64,000 nt of DNA from assembly GCA_035631875.1 (NCBI GenBank), contig DASQHX010000013.1:124001-188000 (forward strand), in the 5' to 3' direction. Below, piece by piece: positions 35,863 to 45,279 of this stretch. Below the pieces are notes generated by a model. The model had not been told where the DNA came from. It saw only the letters and a list, made by a program, of their open reading frames with translations, and ran no database searches. This DNA comes from Nitrosopumilaceae archaeon (GTDB lineage Archaea; Thermoproteota; Nitrososphaeria; Nitrososphaerales; Nitrosopumilaceae). Both the position numbers and the translations under genes were made by a program. Within the stretch, counting starts at the first letter, position 1. Each line of letters begins with the position of its first letter.

Positions 35863-37050
35863 ATGAGTCTAGCGCCGCAAGAATTAGAAAATAGTGCAAG
35901 TAGATTTGCTTCCGAGGCAATCAAGCTTGATTCTCAGGGGGCACGCGGAATGGCAATATCCAATTATCAGAGAGCAATTGAATCTCTTGTAAAACTCACT
36001 CAACTATATCCCGATAACAAGTTAAACCGAGTTTACAGCGAACGCATTGCTGCATACCAGAATAGAATAAAGGCATTACAAATGACCAACGTAGAACTTG
36101 AACCTGCAGTTGACCCAAAAGCTACACCAGAACAACAAAAACAGTCTCTTGCAAAAAATGAATTTGATGATCTGGTGATGAAAGAAAAGCCTAACGTAAG
36201 TTGGGCTGAAGTTGTAGGATTGGATGACGCAAAAGATGCATTACGTGAATCTATTGTTTATCCAGCCAAAAGACCTGATCTCTTTCCATTGGGATGGCCA
36301 AGAGGAATTCTTCTTTATGGACCACCAGGATGTGGAAAGACAATTCTTGCTGCTGCAACTGCAAGTGAAGTTGATGGTTATTTCATAAATGTAGATGCCG
36401 CATCAATGATGAGCAAATGGCTTGGTGAAGCAGAAAAAAATGTTTCAAAGTTATTTAACATGGCTCGTGGTTATGCAGAAAAAGAAGGGCTGCCAGTGAT
36501 TTTGTTTATAGACGAAGTGGATTCGTTATTAGGAAGTAGAAACAGCGAAGTAGGAGGAGAAGTTCGAGTCAAAAACCAATTTCTAACAGAGATGGATGGA
36601 ATCAACGGTAAAGGAAAAGACCTAAAACTATACGTAATTGGAGCAACAAACAAACCATGGAGTCTTGACTGGCCATTTCTTCGAAGATTCACAAAAAGAG
36701 TCTATGTATCACTTCCAAGCCTTGAAGCTAGAGTAAAACTCTTTGATCTTTATACCTCGCCACTTAAAAAAGAGGATAAAGTAAAATCTACTGATCTTGC
36801 AAAGCTTGCAGACGGATATAGTGCAAGTGACATTAAAGACATTTGCCAATCTGCTCAGCTAATGGTGGTAAATGACTTGTTCCATCAGGCAAACTATTCT
36901 CCAGAACCAGTAGTAGGAGAACCAAAGATGCAACCACGTGAGCTTACACTAGTTGATTTCAAAGAAATCCTAACAAGAAGAAAACCAAGTGTGAGTATGG
37001 AAATGATCCGAGCATACTACAAGTGGAGCGAACAGTTCCGAGCACTATAA
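35863..37050 (+). CDS. cdvC: Vps4-type AAA ATPase CdvC
   Basis: 395-residue ATPase that remodels ESCRT-III filaments in division. Residues about 1-75 are the three-helix MIT domain (ASRFASEAIKLDSQGARGMA). The AAA domain has Walker A LLYGPPGCGKTILAA, Walker B VILFIDEVDSLLG, and the sensor/arginine-finger region GATNKPWSLDWPFLRRFTKR. A C-terminal helix completes the Vps4 fold. It is the third gene of a tight three-gene operon (gaps of 13 and 11 bases). cdvA is not visible in the window. Confidence 0.95.
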   Translation: MSLAPQELENSASRFASEAIKLDSQGARGMAISNYQRAIESLVKLTQLYPDNKLNRVYSERIAAYQNRIKALQMTNVELEPAVDPKATPEQQKQSLAKNEFDDLVMKEKPNVSWAEVVGLDDAKDALRESIVYPAKRPDLFPLGWPRGILLYGPPGCGKTILAAATASEVDGYFINVDAASMMSKWLGEAEKNVSKLFNMARGYAEKEGLPVILFIDEVDSLLGSRNSEVGGEVRVKNQFLTEMDGINGKGKDLKLYVIGATNKPWSLDWPFLRRFTKRVYVSLPSLEARVKLFDLYTSPLKKEDKVKSTDLAKLADGYSASDIKDICQSAQLMVVNDLFHQANYSPEPVVGEPKMQPRELTLVDFKEILTRRKPSVSMEMIRAYYKWSEQFRAL

Positions 37051-37114
37051 AGAATTTTTTCGCTTTAACACAAAACTTAAATCTCCAAAATAATTCACAT
37101 CACGAGGGTTTCAA

Positions 37115-38269
37115 ATTCCAACAAAAAAAGCCAAACATGTAAACAAGTTTGGTAAACTCATCTTAGAAGATGGTACCGTTTTTAGCGGGATGGGTTTTGG
37201 TTATCCTTCTACGACTGTTGGCGAAGCAGTGTTCAATACAGGCATGGCTGGCTATACCGAAGCATTAACAGATCCTTCGTACAGCGGTCAAATTCTCACA
37301 CTCACCTATCCTCTAATTGGCAATTATGGTGTACCTGACCAATCAGCAAAAGATGAGGATGGAATTAAAAAATACTTTGAGTCTGACAAAATTCAGGTAC
37401 GAGGTTTGGTTGTTCATGAATTATCCCTTAGCGCAAGTCACTGGAATATTTCAATGACACTTGACGAATGGCTATATGATGAAAAAATTCCAGGAATTTC
37501 AGGAATTGATACAAGGGCGTTGACTCGAAAATTGCGTACTAGTGGAGTCATGATGGCAGCACTTGCAGTTTCTGAAACCGAAATTGATGAAAATGAACTA
37601 AAGAAAAAACTTGCAGCGGCAAAAAATTACAATTCTGAAGAGTTTATGGATGCTGTATCAACAAAAGAGCCACAAATTTATGGAAATGAGAAAGAAACAG
37701 TGGTAATAGTTGATACTGGAGTAAAAAACGCAATCTTACGAAATGTAAGAAAGCTTGGATACAAAGTCATCAAAGTACCATGGAATTACTCCATTGAAAA
37801 AATTCTTTCCTATGATCCAAAGGGTGTTGTTATATCAAATGGACCTGGTGACCCGCAAAAATGTGCTGAAACAATGAAAACTGCCAAGGCACTAATTGAT
37901 AAAAATATTCCAACTTTAGGAATATGTCTTGGTGCGCAGATATTGGGAATTGCAGGAGGTGCAGACACTTTCAAATTAAAGTATGGTCATCGTGGACAAA
38001 ATAAATCATGTCTTGATTTAGATAACAACCAAGTTTATGTAACAAGTCAAAATCATGGATATGGAATAGATCCTGATTCACTCAAAAAAACAAATTTCAA
38101 ATTATGGTTTACTAATACTGATGATAAAACAGTAGAAGGAATAAAACATAAAGAAAAAAAATGCATTGCTGTACAATTTCATCCAGAAGCATCACCTGGA
38201 CCTTTTGATTGCATGTTTGTATTTGAAGAGCTAAAACGCCTGATGGGGGAGGAAAATGCCAAAAGATGA
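37115..38269 (+). CDS. carA: Carbamoyl-phosphate synthase, small (glutaminase) subunit
   Basis: Supplies ammonia from glutamine to CarB for arginine and pyrimidine synthesis. The amidotransferase triad region has GICLGAQILG (nucleophile Cys), and the His/Glu are in VQFHPEASPGP. N-terminal CarA domain is complete only if translation begins upstream of ATG 37190: the conserved FGKLILEDGTVFSG lies before it. No ATG, GTG or TTG exists between the in-frame stop at 37091 and 37190; ATT at 37115, six bases after GAGGG, is the best start. It overlaps carB by 14 bases. Confidence 0.95.
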   Translation: MPTKKAKHVNKFGKLILEDGTVFSGMGFGYPSTTVGEAVFNTGMAGYTEALTDPSYSGQILTLTYPLIGNYGVPDQSAKDEDGIKKYFESDKIQVRGLVVHELSLSASHWNISMTLDEWLYDEKIPGISGIDTRALTRKLRTSGVMMAALAVSETEIDENELKKKLAAAKNYNSEEFMDAVSTKEPQIYGNEKETVVIVDTGVKNAILRNVRKLGYKVIKVPWNYSIEKILSYDPKGVVISNGPGDPQKCAETMKTAKALIDKNIPTLGICLGAQILGIAGGADTFKLKYGHRGQNKSCLDLDNNQVYVTSQNHGYGIDPDSLKKTNFKLWFTNTDDKTVEGIKHKEKKCIAVQFHPEASPGPFDCMFVFEELKRLMGEENAKR

Positions 38270-41200
38270 GTCACTGAAAAAAATTCTAGTTCTTGGCAGT
38301 GGGGCAATTAAAATCGGAGAAGCAGGCGAAAGTCAATAAAGTGACCGCAAATTCGACTACTCCGGTAGCCAGTGCCTCAAGGCCATAAGGGAAGATGGGA
38401 TAAAGAGCATACTTGTCAATCCAAACATTGCAACAATACAGACTGATACTAGATTTGTTGACAAGGTGTATTCCATTCCTGTAAATCCACAGTATGTGGA
38501 ATCTATCATAGAAACAGAAAGACCAGATGGTCTGATGCTGGGATTTGGTGGACAGACTGCACTAAACTGTGGAGTAAAACTAGATGAATTTGGCGTATTG
38601 AAAAAATACGGAGTCAAAGTTCTTGGAACCCAGATAAAAGGAATCCAGGCAACCGAAGACAGACAACTTTTCAAAGATGCAATGATAGAGTGTGGAGTTC
38701 CTGTACTGAAAAGTAAAACTGTTTACAACTTTGATGAAGCAAAAAAGATTGCATCAGAGCTTGGATATCCTGTAATCATACGAGTTGCATATACCTTAGG
38801 TGGAAAAGGTGGCGGAGTTGCGCACAATGAAATTGAATTGCATGAAATTGTGAGCCGAGGTCTTAATGCAAGCTTGGTCGGTCAGGTATTAATTGAAGAA
38901 TATGTAGGTCATTGGAAACAAATCGAATATGAAGTGATGGCGGACCATTCTGGAAACAATGTCATTGTATGCAACATGGAAAACGTGCTTTCAATGAGGG
39001 TGCATACTGGCGACAATGTCGTGGTTGCTCCATCACAGACACTTGACAACTATGAATATCAATTACTAAGGTCTGCCGCACTACGCGCTGCAAAACATGT
39101 TGGCATAGTTGGAGAATGTAACATACAGTTTGCACTAGATCCAAAATCAGATAAATACGTGGCAATTGAGATGAATCCCAGACTCTCACGCTCTTCAGCA
39201 CTTGCAAGCAAGGCAACAGGTTATCCAATTGCATACATGGCAGCAAAAATTGTAATGGGCTACTCACTTCCAGAGCTGGTCAATCGCATAACAAAAACTA
39301 CGACTGCATGTTTTGAGCCATCACTTGATTATATTGTATGCAAACATCCACGATGGGATTTTAGCAAGTTTGAGCTTGCAAATCGAAATCTTGGGCCCAC
39401 AATGAAGTCTGTTGGGGAAGTCATGGCAATTGGCAGGTGCTTTGAAGAATCACTACAAAAATCAATAAGGATGCTTGAAATTGGAAACGACGGTCTTGTT
39501 GCAAACCGTTCAGCTGATAAAACATATGAAGTTGAAGAACTAGAAAATAAATTACAAAATCCTGATGATCACATATTATACCATGTTGCAGAAGCACTAA
39601 AGCAAGGAATTTCAGTTGAGCGAATATACAAACTTTCAGCCATAGACCCATGGTTTATTGAAAAAATACAAAACATAATTCAAACAGAAAAGAAACTAAA
39701 AGAATCAAAACTAGAGCCAAATCTTTTACAGAAAGCAAAGCAATTTGGTTTTTCAGACAAACAAATTGGACGACTAGTTGGAAAAGATGATCTTGATATC
39801 CGTAAAATGAGAAAAGAATTAGGAATCATACCTGTTGTAAAACAAATAGATACACTTGCAGCAGAGTGGCCTGCAAAAACAAACTATCTGTATTTGACAT
39901 ATGGTGGAACTACAAACGATTTTGATGTTGATAAAAACCAAGAAAAAATTGCAGTCTTGGGTGCAGGCCCATATCGCATAGGAAGCAGTGTAGAGTTTGA
40001 CTGGGGTACAGTAAACATGGTTTGGGGTCTTAAAGAGAACGGAGTAAAGGAAGTGGTTGTAATTAACTGCAACCCTGAGACAGTCTCTACTGATTATGAC
40101 ATTTGTGACAGACTGTATTTTGAGGAGCTAACACTTGAGAGGGTATTAGATATTGCAGATTTTGAAAAACTAACTGGTGTTGTTACAGCAGTAGGAGGCC
40201 AGACTGCAAATAACCTTACTCCAAAGCTTGCAAAAAATGGAATCAAAATAATAGGTACTTCATCAGAGGATATTGACAGGGCAGAAAACCGTTCAAGCTT
40301 TAGCAAAGTCTTAGACGAACTTCATATATCACAGCCTCCATGGAAGGCATTTTCAAGTCTTGCTGATGCCAAAAAATTTGCAATTAACGTAGGATATCCA
40401 GTATTGGTCAGGCCATCATATGTCCTAAGTGGGGCTGCAATGAAAGTTGTCTGGTCGCACGAGCAACTAAAAAGATACTTGGAAGAGGCAGCAAATGTTT
40501 CGCCAGACTATCCTGTCGTCATTACAAAATTCATGCTAAACTCACTTGAGGCTGAAGTAGATGGAGTTTCTGATGGCAAAAACGTAGTGATTGGCGCTAT
40601 AGTAGAACACATTGAAGGTGCAGGTGTACACTCTGGAGATTCTATGATGTGTATTCCACCATGGAGTCTAAGTAACAAAATAATTGAAACCATAACAGAC
40701 TATACAAACAAGATTGCCATTGCCTTTAAAATAAAAGGGCCATTTAATTTGCAATTTCTCATCCATTCAAATCAAGTGTATGTCATTGAGCTAAACATAC
40801 GTGCATCACGCTCCATGCCGTTTGTTTCAAAATTTGTCAAGATGAATCTTATCAGCCTTGCATCACGCGCAGTTCTTGGAAAAACATTACCACCAGTGCC
40901 AAAAGACAAATGGCGAAAAACACATTCGTATGGAATCAAAGTACCGCAATTCTCATTTATGCAGCTAGAAGGGGCTGATATCATACTGGGAGTTGAGATG
41001 CAATCAACTGGAGAGGCTGCATGCTTTGGAGACAGCTTTTATGATGCGCTATCAAAGGGATTGATATCTGTAGGATACTCTTTACCAAATGAAGGTGCTG
41101 TTTTAATTACTGCTGGTGGTTCTGAAAACAAGGAAAAACTCTTGCGAACCTCCATGCTGTTAAAAAATCTAGGCTACAAAATCTATGCAACAGAGCACAC

Positions 41201-41519
41201 TGCTGAATTTTTAGCAGAAAAACATGTAGGAAATGAGATAGTCTACAAAATTAGTGAACCTGAAAGAAAACCAAACATTGCTGACTTGCTTTATGAACGC
41301 AAGATTAACTTTATAGTAAATGTGCCAAGTACATCAACTCTGGAAAAATATGTTGGGATGCTTTATGACGAATTTCAAATTAGACGAAAGGCAGTAGAGC
41401 TTGGAATCCCAGTACTAACTACAACTGAGCTTGCAGACTCTTTTGCAAAAACACTTGAATGGCTGCAGCACAACGAAACCACAAAAAAACCATTAGAGCC
41501 ATACGATAGTTTAGAATAA
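38256..41519 (+). CDS. carB: Carbamoyl-phosphate synthase, large subunit, interrupted by a 21-base insert with in-frame stop
   Basis: Makes carbamoyl phosphate from bicarbonate, two ATP and CarA-derived ammonia. ATG 38256 follows GGGGGAGG and overlaps carA. The first 25 codons (ILVLGSGAIKIGEAGE) are followed by seven extra codons (S-Q-stop-S-D-R-K, 38331-38351), then FDYSGSQCLKAIRE continues in the same frame. In E. coli this motif reads EFDYSG without a gap. Without the insert the protein would be 1080 residues, the family length; both ATP-grasp halves and the C-terminal MGS-like domain are intact. A downstream GTG (38466) would remove the first nucleotide-fold strand. See the insert entry. 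Confidence 0.92.
38313..38366 (+). other. Candidate bulge-helix-bulge-like mRNA hairpin around a 21-nt insert (38331-38351)
   Basis: The outer stem pairs 38313-38319 with 38360-38366 (seven pairs, one G-U) and continues irregularly (38321-58, 38322-57, 38323-55, 38324-53). The middle helix pairs G38326, C38327, G38328 with C38348, G38347, C38346, next to a G-A mismatch (38325/38349). The inner stem GUCA (38332-38335) pairs with UGAC (38342-38345). Bulges are 38329-38331 and 38350-38352. Cutting after the second base of each bulge removes exactly 38331-38351. The G-A mismatch and bulged outer stem make it a relaxed motif. Confidence 0.45.
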
Positions 41520-41572
41520 ATTAAATCAATTTGTTTTAAGTTCTAGAAGGATGATTAGGATAAAAAAGATGA

Positions 41573-41641
41573 AAACTGTAGAAGAAAATCTTCTGGGTTG
41601 GGTCTGGAAGGGGTTTGTCCTACAGTTTCTATACTAGTATA
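41573..41641. other. Structured intergenic element (inverted repeats, G-rich core)
   Basis: AAACTGTAG (41573-41581) and CTACAGTTT (41620-41628) form a perfect 9-bp stem. Inside are a 6-bp hairpin AGAAGA/TCTTCT (41580-41594) and a G-rich run GGGTTGGGTCTGGAAGGGG (41595-41613). A 12-bp palindrome TATACTAGTATA follows at 41630-41641. On the minus strand the stem is followed by a T-run (41561-41566), a terminator look. It may be a carB 3' element, a small RNA, or a terminator. Confidence 0.4.
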
Positions 41642-41723
41642 ATCTCATAGGGAGATAACTCCTAGTATGTTATTATTTACTACAAACACCCCATGGAATG
41701 TGTTTTAGGCACAAAAATAACTG

Positions 41724-41756
41724 CTATTTCCATTTTTGGCAGAAGTATCTTTTATA
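41724..41756 (+). promoter_or_regulatory. Shared promoter element, copy 2
   Basis: CTATTTCC, 3 bases, TTTGGCAGA, 5 bases, CTTTTATA. Identical block spacing to copies at 11030-11062 and 46164-46196. The TATA-like end predicts transcription from about 41778, about 20 bases before the proposed start of the surface gene. Confidence 0.6.
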
Positions 41757-41796
41757 GAAAAAAATGAAATCACTTTACAAGGGTTGGTGAAGGGGT

Positions 41797-44100
41797 ATAT
41801 TAAAGAAAATATTAACGATTAGTATTGTTATACTAGTTATAATTAATTTTACTCAAGCATCAGCTCTACTAAGTAATTCTGTTCCATTAAACACAATAGG
41901 TACTGGCATATCTTTAGGATCAACTACACTATCAACAGTAACGCCCACAAAAACCACTGCAACAATTTCTACTATCACATCTACTAATGTGGTGCCATCA
42001 ATACAATCATCTATAACTTCACCGCCAACTACATCTCCTAAAACATCAACCGTAACTACACCAACAACAACTCTGACTACAACTGCTCCTGCTCCAACTG
42101 TTACTGCTCCAGCTCCAACTGTTACTGCTCCAGCTCCAACACCATCTCTAATTATCCCGACTCTAAGTGTATCAACTGTAACTGCACTAATCCCAACCGC
42201 ACCAACACCAACTGTAACTACACCAATTCCAGCTGTAACTGCACCAATTCCAGCTGTAACTGCACCATCTGTGACTATTCCATCTCTAACTATACCAACT
42301 CTAAGTGTACCAATTGTAACTGCATTAATACCAGCTGTATCTACACCAACCATAACACCACAAGCTGTACTTTCACCAGATCCAGCTGTAACTACACCAA
42401 CACCAATTCCAACTACACCAACTGTAACTGCACCAGTTCAGACTCTACAAACTATACTTCCACCAACTCCATCTTCAACTATTCCAACTGTACTTCCAAC
42501 TATGCCCACTCTAATTGCCCCAGCTCCAACAATTCTAGATCCTATCATAACACAGCCTTTGAGTACAATTCCATCTGTATCAATAACACCAATCCTACCA
42601 AGCACTTCATCAACTACACTACAGAACGGATCAACTCCTTCGATTTTATCTTCAATAACCACTACCCCTGTTCCAATGTCTTCACCGCTTCTTTCCGCTC
42701 TGTCTACAACACCTGTTCTTACAACATTGTCCAATACTACAATGCCTTTAACACAATCTTTGACACTAACTAACACAACATCATCTGCAGTAACAGAATT
42801 GGTTCCATCTGCAGCAACAGGACTGACATCAGGATTGACTCAAACACTATCCAACACTACATCATCTGCAGTGACATCTATCGTTGGCAATCTCACCAGT
42901 AAAATTAACAACGTAACTCAGCTGCCTCAAATTATCATTGCAGAAAAATCAAATGTTACTGCTGTCAATGCAGCAATAATTTCCCAATCATCAGTATTAT
43001 TGAATAAATCATTTGCCCCGTTAGCAAGTGGAATAACAATAGTTAATGCCATTGGTTTGCCAAACTATACTCTTCCAAATTCTACCTCAGTTGTAGCAGT
43101 AATACCCACTGTAGTTACAACTGTAAACCAAACATCAGGCCAATTTGTAGCCACACCTCCACTATCTAAGATAATTCCAGGTCAAGAAATGATAATTCCA
43201 GTTGCAGACTCCTTGATTCCAAGCTTTGGTGGACTAAAGGAAATACATGTGCAATCCTCTCCTACAGCAAACTCTACTGGTGGAATTGCTCCGTCTGAAT
43301 GGTTTGTTGCAGAGGTTGACAACAAAATTCCTTCTTCAATCAACGCTAGCGCCATATCTGATACTCCGATTCTTTTCCTTAGTGTACAATATCCATTTGA
43401 ACAAACCGGTATTGGGTTTAACTGGGGAAATCCACAAAACCATGCCAAACCACCTACACTAACTCTTGTAGTAAACAAGACAAATTCTGACTTTATACAA
43501 AATGATTCTGCTGGCTGTCCGATGATTGATGCATATACACTTAGTTTAGGTTCATGGACTAGTAATGGTCTTGGTGAAATATCCTCTACATCAATTAGTC
43601 CAACTCAATGTCAAGTAACAATACAATCTCAACATCTCTCCAAATTTGTATTTTCCATGAGACACATTAGCACTATAAAAAATACTGACACTGGAGGGTT
43701 TGGCATAGGAACAGTCGTAAGGAATATTCCTGGCATTGCTGTGGCAGAGGCTACCAATGGTAATGGTACTGTAGCAAATAATTTTGTACAAACTACTTCC
43801 ACCAAAACTGTAGGTGCTTCCACCAAGACAGGTACTTCACAAGGTTTTAGCAATATATCTTGCAGTAAAGGGACAGAATATGCATTCATGACGGGACAGT
43901 ATTATAGTGGAAGTGTTTCGTATAAAGCAATCTTTGTAAAAATGATATTGCTTGACAGTACAGGCCATATCTTGGCTACGGGAAATGGTGTCATTTCAGA
44001 TGTTAACGCACAAACAACAACAAGCTTTGATGCTATAGCAAGGTATGATGGCAGTTTTGCATCATGTCAAGCTCAAATTGATTCGTCAATAAAAAAATAG
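41797..44100 (+). CDS. Secreted Thr/Pro-rich mucin-like surface protein
   Basis: About 767 residues. The open frame starts after TGA 41788. It encodes a typical signal peptide (KKILTISIVILVIINFTQASA), but no ATG/GTG/TTG occurs before GTG 41989, which is past it. ATA 41797, six bases after GGTGA, is the likely start. Residues about 30-370 are low-complexity Thr/Pro/Ala/Val/Ile repeats (APTVTAPAPTVTAPAPT), probably O-glycosylated. The remainder is a globular beta-rich domain. There is no C-terminal anchor. The promoter element at 41724 precedes it. Likely cell-envelope function. Confidence 0.75.
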   Translation: MLKKILTISIVILVIINFTQASALLSNSVPLNTIGTGISLGSTTLSTVTPTKTTATISTITSTNVVPSIQSSITSPPTTSPKTSTVTTPTTTLTTTAPAPTVTAPAPTVTAPAPTPSLIIPTLSVSTVTALIPTAPTPTVTTPIPAVTAPIPAVTAPSVTIPSLTIPTLSVPIVTALIPAVSTPTITPQAVLSPDPAVTTPTPIPTTPTVTAPVQTLQTILPPTPSSTIPTVLPTMPTLIAPAPTILDPIITQPLSTIPSVSITPILPSTSSTTLQNGSTPSILSSITTTPVPMSSPLLSALSTTPVLTTLSNTTMPLTQSLTLTNTTSSAVTELVPSAATGLTSGLTQTLSNTTSSAVTSIVGNLTSKINNVTQLPQIIIAEKSNVTAVNAAIISQSSVLLNKSFAPLASGITIVNAIGLPNYTLPNSTSVVAVIPTVVTTVNQTSGQFVATPPLSKIIPGQEMIIPVADSLIPSFGGLKEIHVQSSPTANSTGGIAPSEWFVAEVDNKIPSSINASAISDTPILFLSVQYPFEQTGIGFNWGNPQNHAKPPTLTLVVNKTNSDFIQNDSAGCPMIDAYTLSLGSWTSNGLGEISSTSISPTQCQVTIQSQHLSKFVFSMRHISTIKNTDTGGFGIGTVVRNIPGIAVAEATNGNGTVANNFVQTTSTKTVGASTKTGTSQGFSNISCSKGTEYAFMTGQYYSGSVSYKAIFVKMILLDSTGHILATGNGVISDVNAQTTTSFDAIARYDGSFASCQAQIDSSIKK

Positions 44101-44117
44101 TTCAAGATGTTTGAATT

Positions 44118-44924
44118 TTATTTAAGATCATCAACTTTACCAAACGATTTCATTTTTGGTAGGGTAAACAACTTGACCTGACTGTAGATTCCAAATGCAA
44201 ATAAAATATAGGCCCATAGATACAAGATATTGACAGGATTTCCACTATGAACAGAATTATCCGTATCTAAGAATAAAAATCCTGAATCGGCTATTATATT
44301 GAGTATGATTGCAATGCAGCAAAGTGACCACAACAAATTCACTTTACCTTTTAGGAACAAGGCCACTCCCAATACTGCTGGAAACAAAATCATGGCATCA
44401 GATAATGGATAAAGTGCTGCCCATAATATGTCAGATAAACTTGCTGTTGGATTGTACGAGTACATTGCATATATTGTTGGTACAAAGAAGATCATGGTAG
44501 CAAGAGATGCATTCCAAATCATTTTCTTAGATATGGCTATACGAAATGGTTTTAGATAGTAAATCATAAATGCAAACAAAAATGGATAGCCTGCAAGATA
44601 CAGCCAATCAGTTTCAACAGGAAACGGCACAAGATGAAAGACAAGTTCTGCTCGTAGCCATACCACTTCGCCAGCAAACCAGAACGAGACAAAAGTCACA
44701 AACAAAAGATATGCCCTTCCAGTCTCACCTTTTCCTTTAAATCTAATTGCAATAATTATGGACAGAACCAACAGCCCGCCAGATGCTGGTACATAAAGCA
44801 AGTCTGTTGTAATGGTTGCAGCCTGACTACCAGCAAGATTTGAGGCTATCACAACTATTACTACGGCAAGTAAGCAAAATAAGAGAAACTTGTTACTCTT
44901 TATCTCATCAAGATTTGTCTGCAT
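44118..44924 (-). CDS. Multi-pass membrane protein, about eight helices
   Basis: 268 residues with about eight hydrophobic segments (FLLFCLLAVVIVVIASNL, LLFVTFVSFWFAGEVVWL and others) and a short charged C-terminal tail. The conserved-looking DAMILFPAVLGVALF and IADSGFLFLDTDN segments resemble 7TM-type sensory or unknown archaeal membrane proteins. No enzyme domain is attached. It starts one base after the NitrOD5-like gene, so they form an operon and may work together in signalling. Confidence 0.6.
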   Translation of the reverse strand: MQTNLDEIKSNKFLLFCLLAVVIVVIASNLAGSQAATITTDLLYVPASGGLLVLSIIIAIRFKGKGETGRAYLLFVTFVSFWFAGEVVWLRAELVFHLVPFPVETDWLYLAGYPFLFAFMIYYLKPFRIAISKKMIWNASLATMIFFVPTIYAMYSYNPTASLSDILWAALYPLSDAMILFPAVLGVALFLKGKVNLLWSLCCIAIILNIIADSGFLFLDTDNSVHSGNPVNILYLWAYILFAFGIYSQVKLFTLPKMKSFGKVDDLK

Positions 44925-44925
44925 T

Positions 44926-45219
44926 CTACTTTGCCAATACTTTGAGGAATTCGCCTATGGATCTTTCCTGGCCAAATTCGCCTAGGTTTTTCTTGATCTT
45001 TGATATTACAACAATATCTGCATGACCAAATGTTTGATTTAATACGTCTTTCAAATATTCTGGTTGTTCCATGCAATCAGAAATAGAACACTTGTATTTT
45101 TTAAGTAACTCATTTGCAACAATCACGTTCCATGGCTGCCCTGCTTCGTTTAGTGCATCCTCTACTGCCATGGCAAATAACGCCTTTTTGTCTGTTAATA
45201 TTGCATTTTCATCTAACAT
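44926..45219 (-). CDS. NitrOD5-like small protein, 97 aa
   Basis: Soluble helical protein. Core ALFAMAVEDALNEAGQPWNV, then CSISDCMEQPEYLKDVLNQT, then a final helical part (SKIKKNLGEFG). It shares the D-C-x3-PEYLK-x-VL pattern with the exported protein at 29478-29930. I believe this is the thaumarchaeal domain called NitrOD5, of unknown mechanism, often linked to signalling. It is between a TrmB-type regulator and a membrane protein in the same direction. Confidence 0.6.
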   Translation of the reverse strand: MLDENAILTDKKALFAMAVEDALNEAGQPWNVIVANELLKKYKCSISDCMEQPEYLKDVLNQTFGHADIVVISKIKKNLGEFGQERSIGEFLKVLAK

Positions 45220-45279
45220 TTTGAAACTCTCCTAGTTTGTAAATTGCATTATGATTGCGTAAATCAAATAAATTTTGTT

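Noticed and set aside
38466-41519. A shortened carB starting at GTG 38466
   Set aside because: It would lack the first conserved strand of the nucleotide fold and the FDYSG motif, which is still present upstream.
41853-42353. Long antisense open frame under the Thr/Pro repeats
   Set aside because: Arises from repetitive codons of the plus-strand gene; no start or family features.
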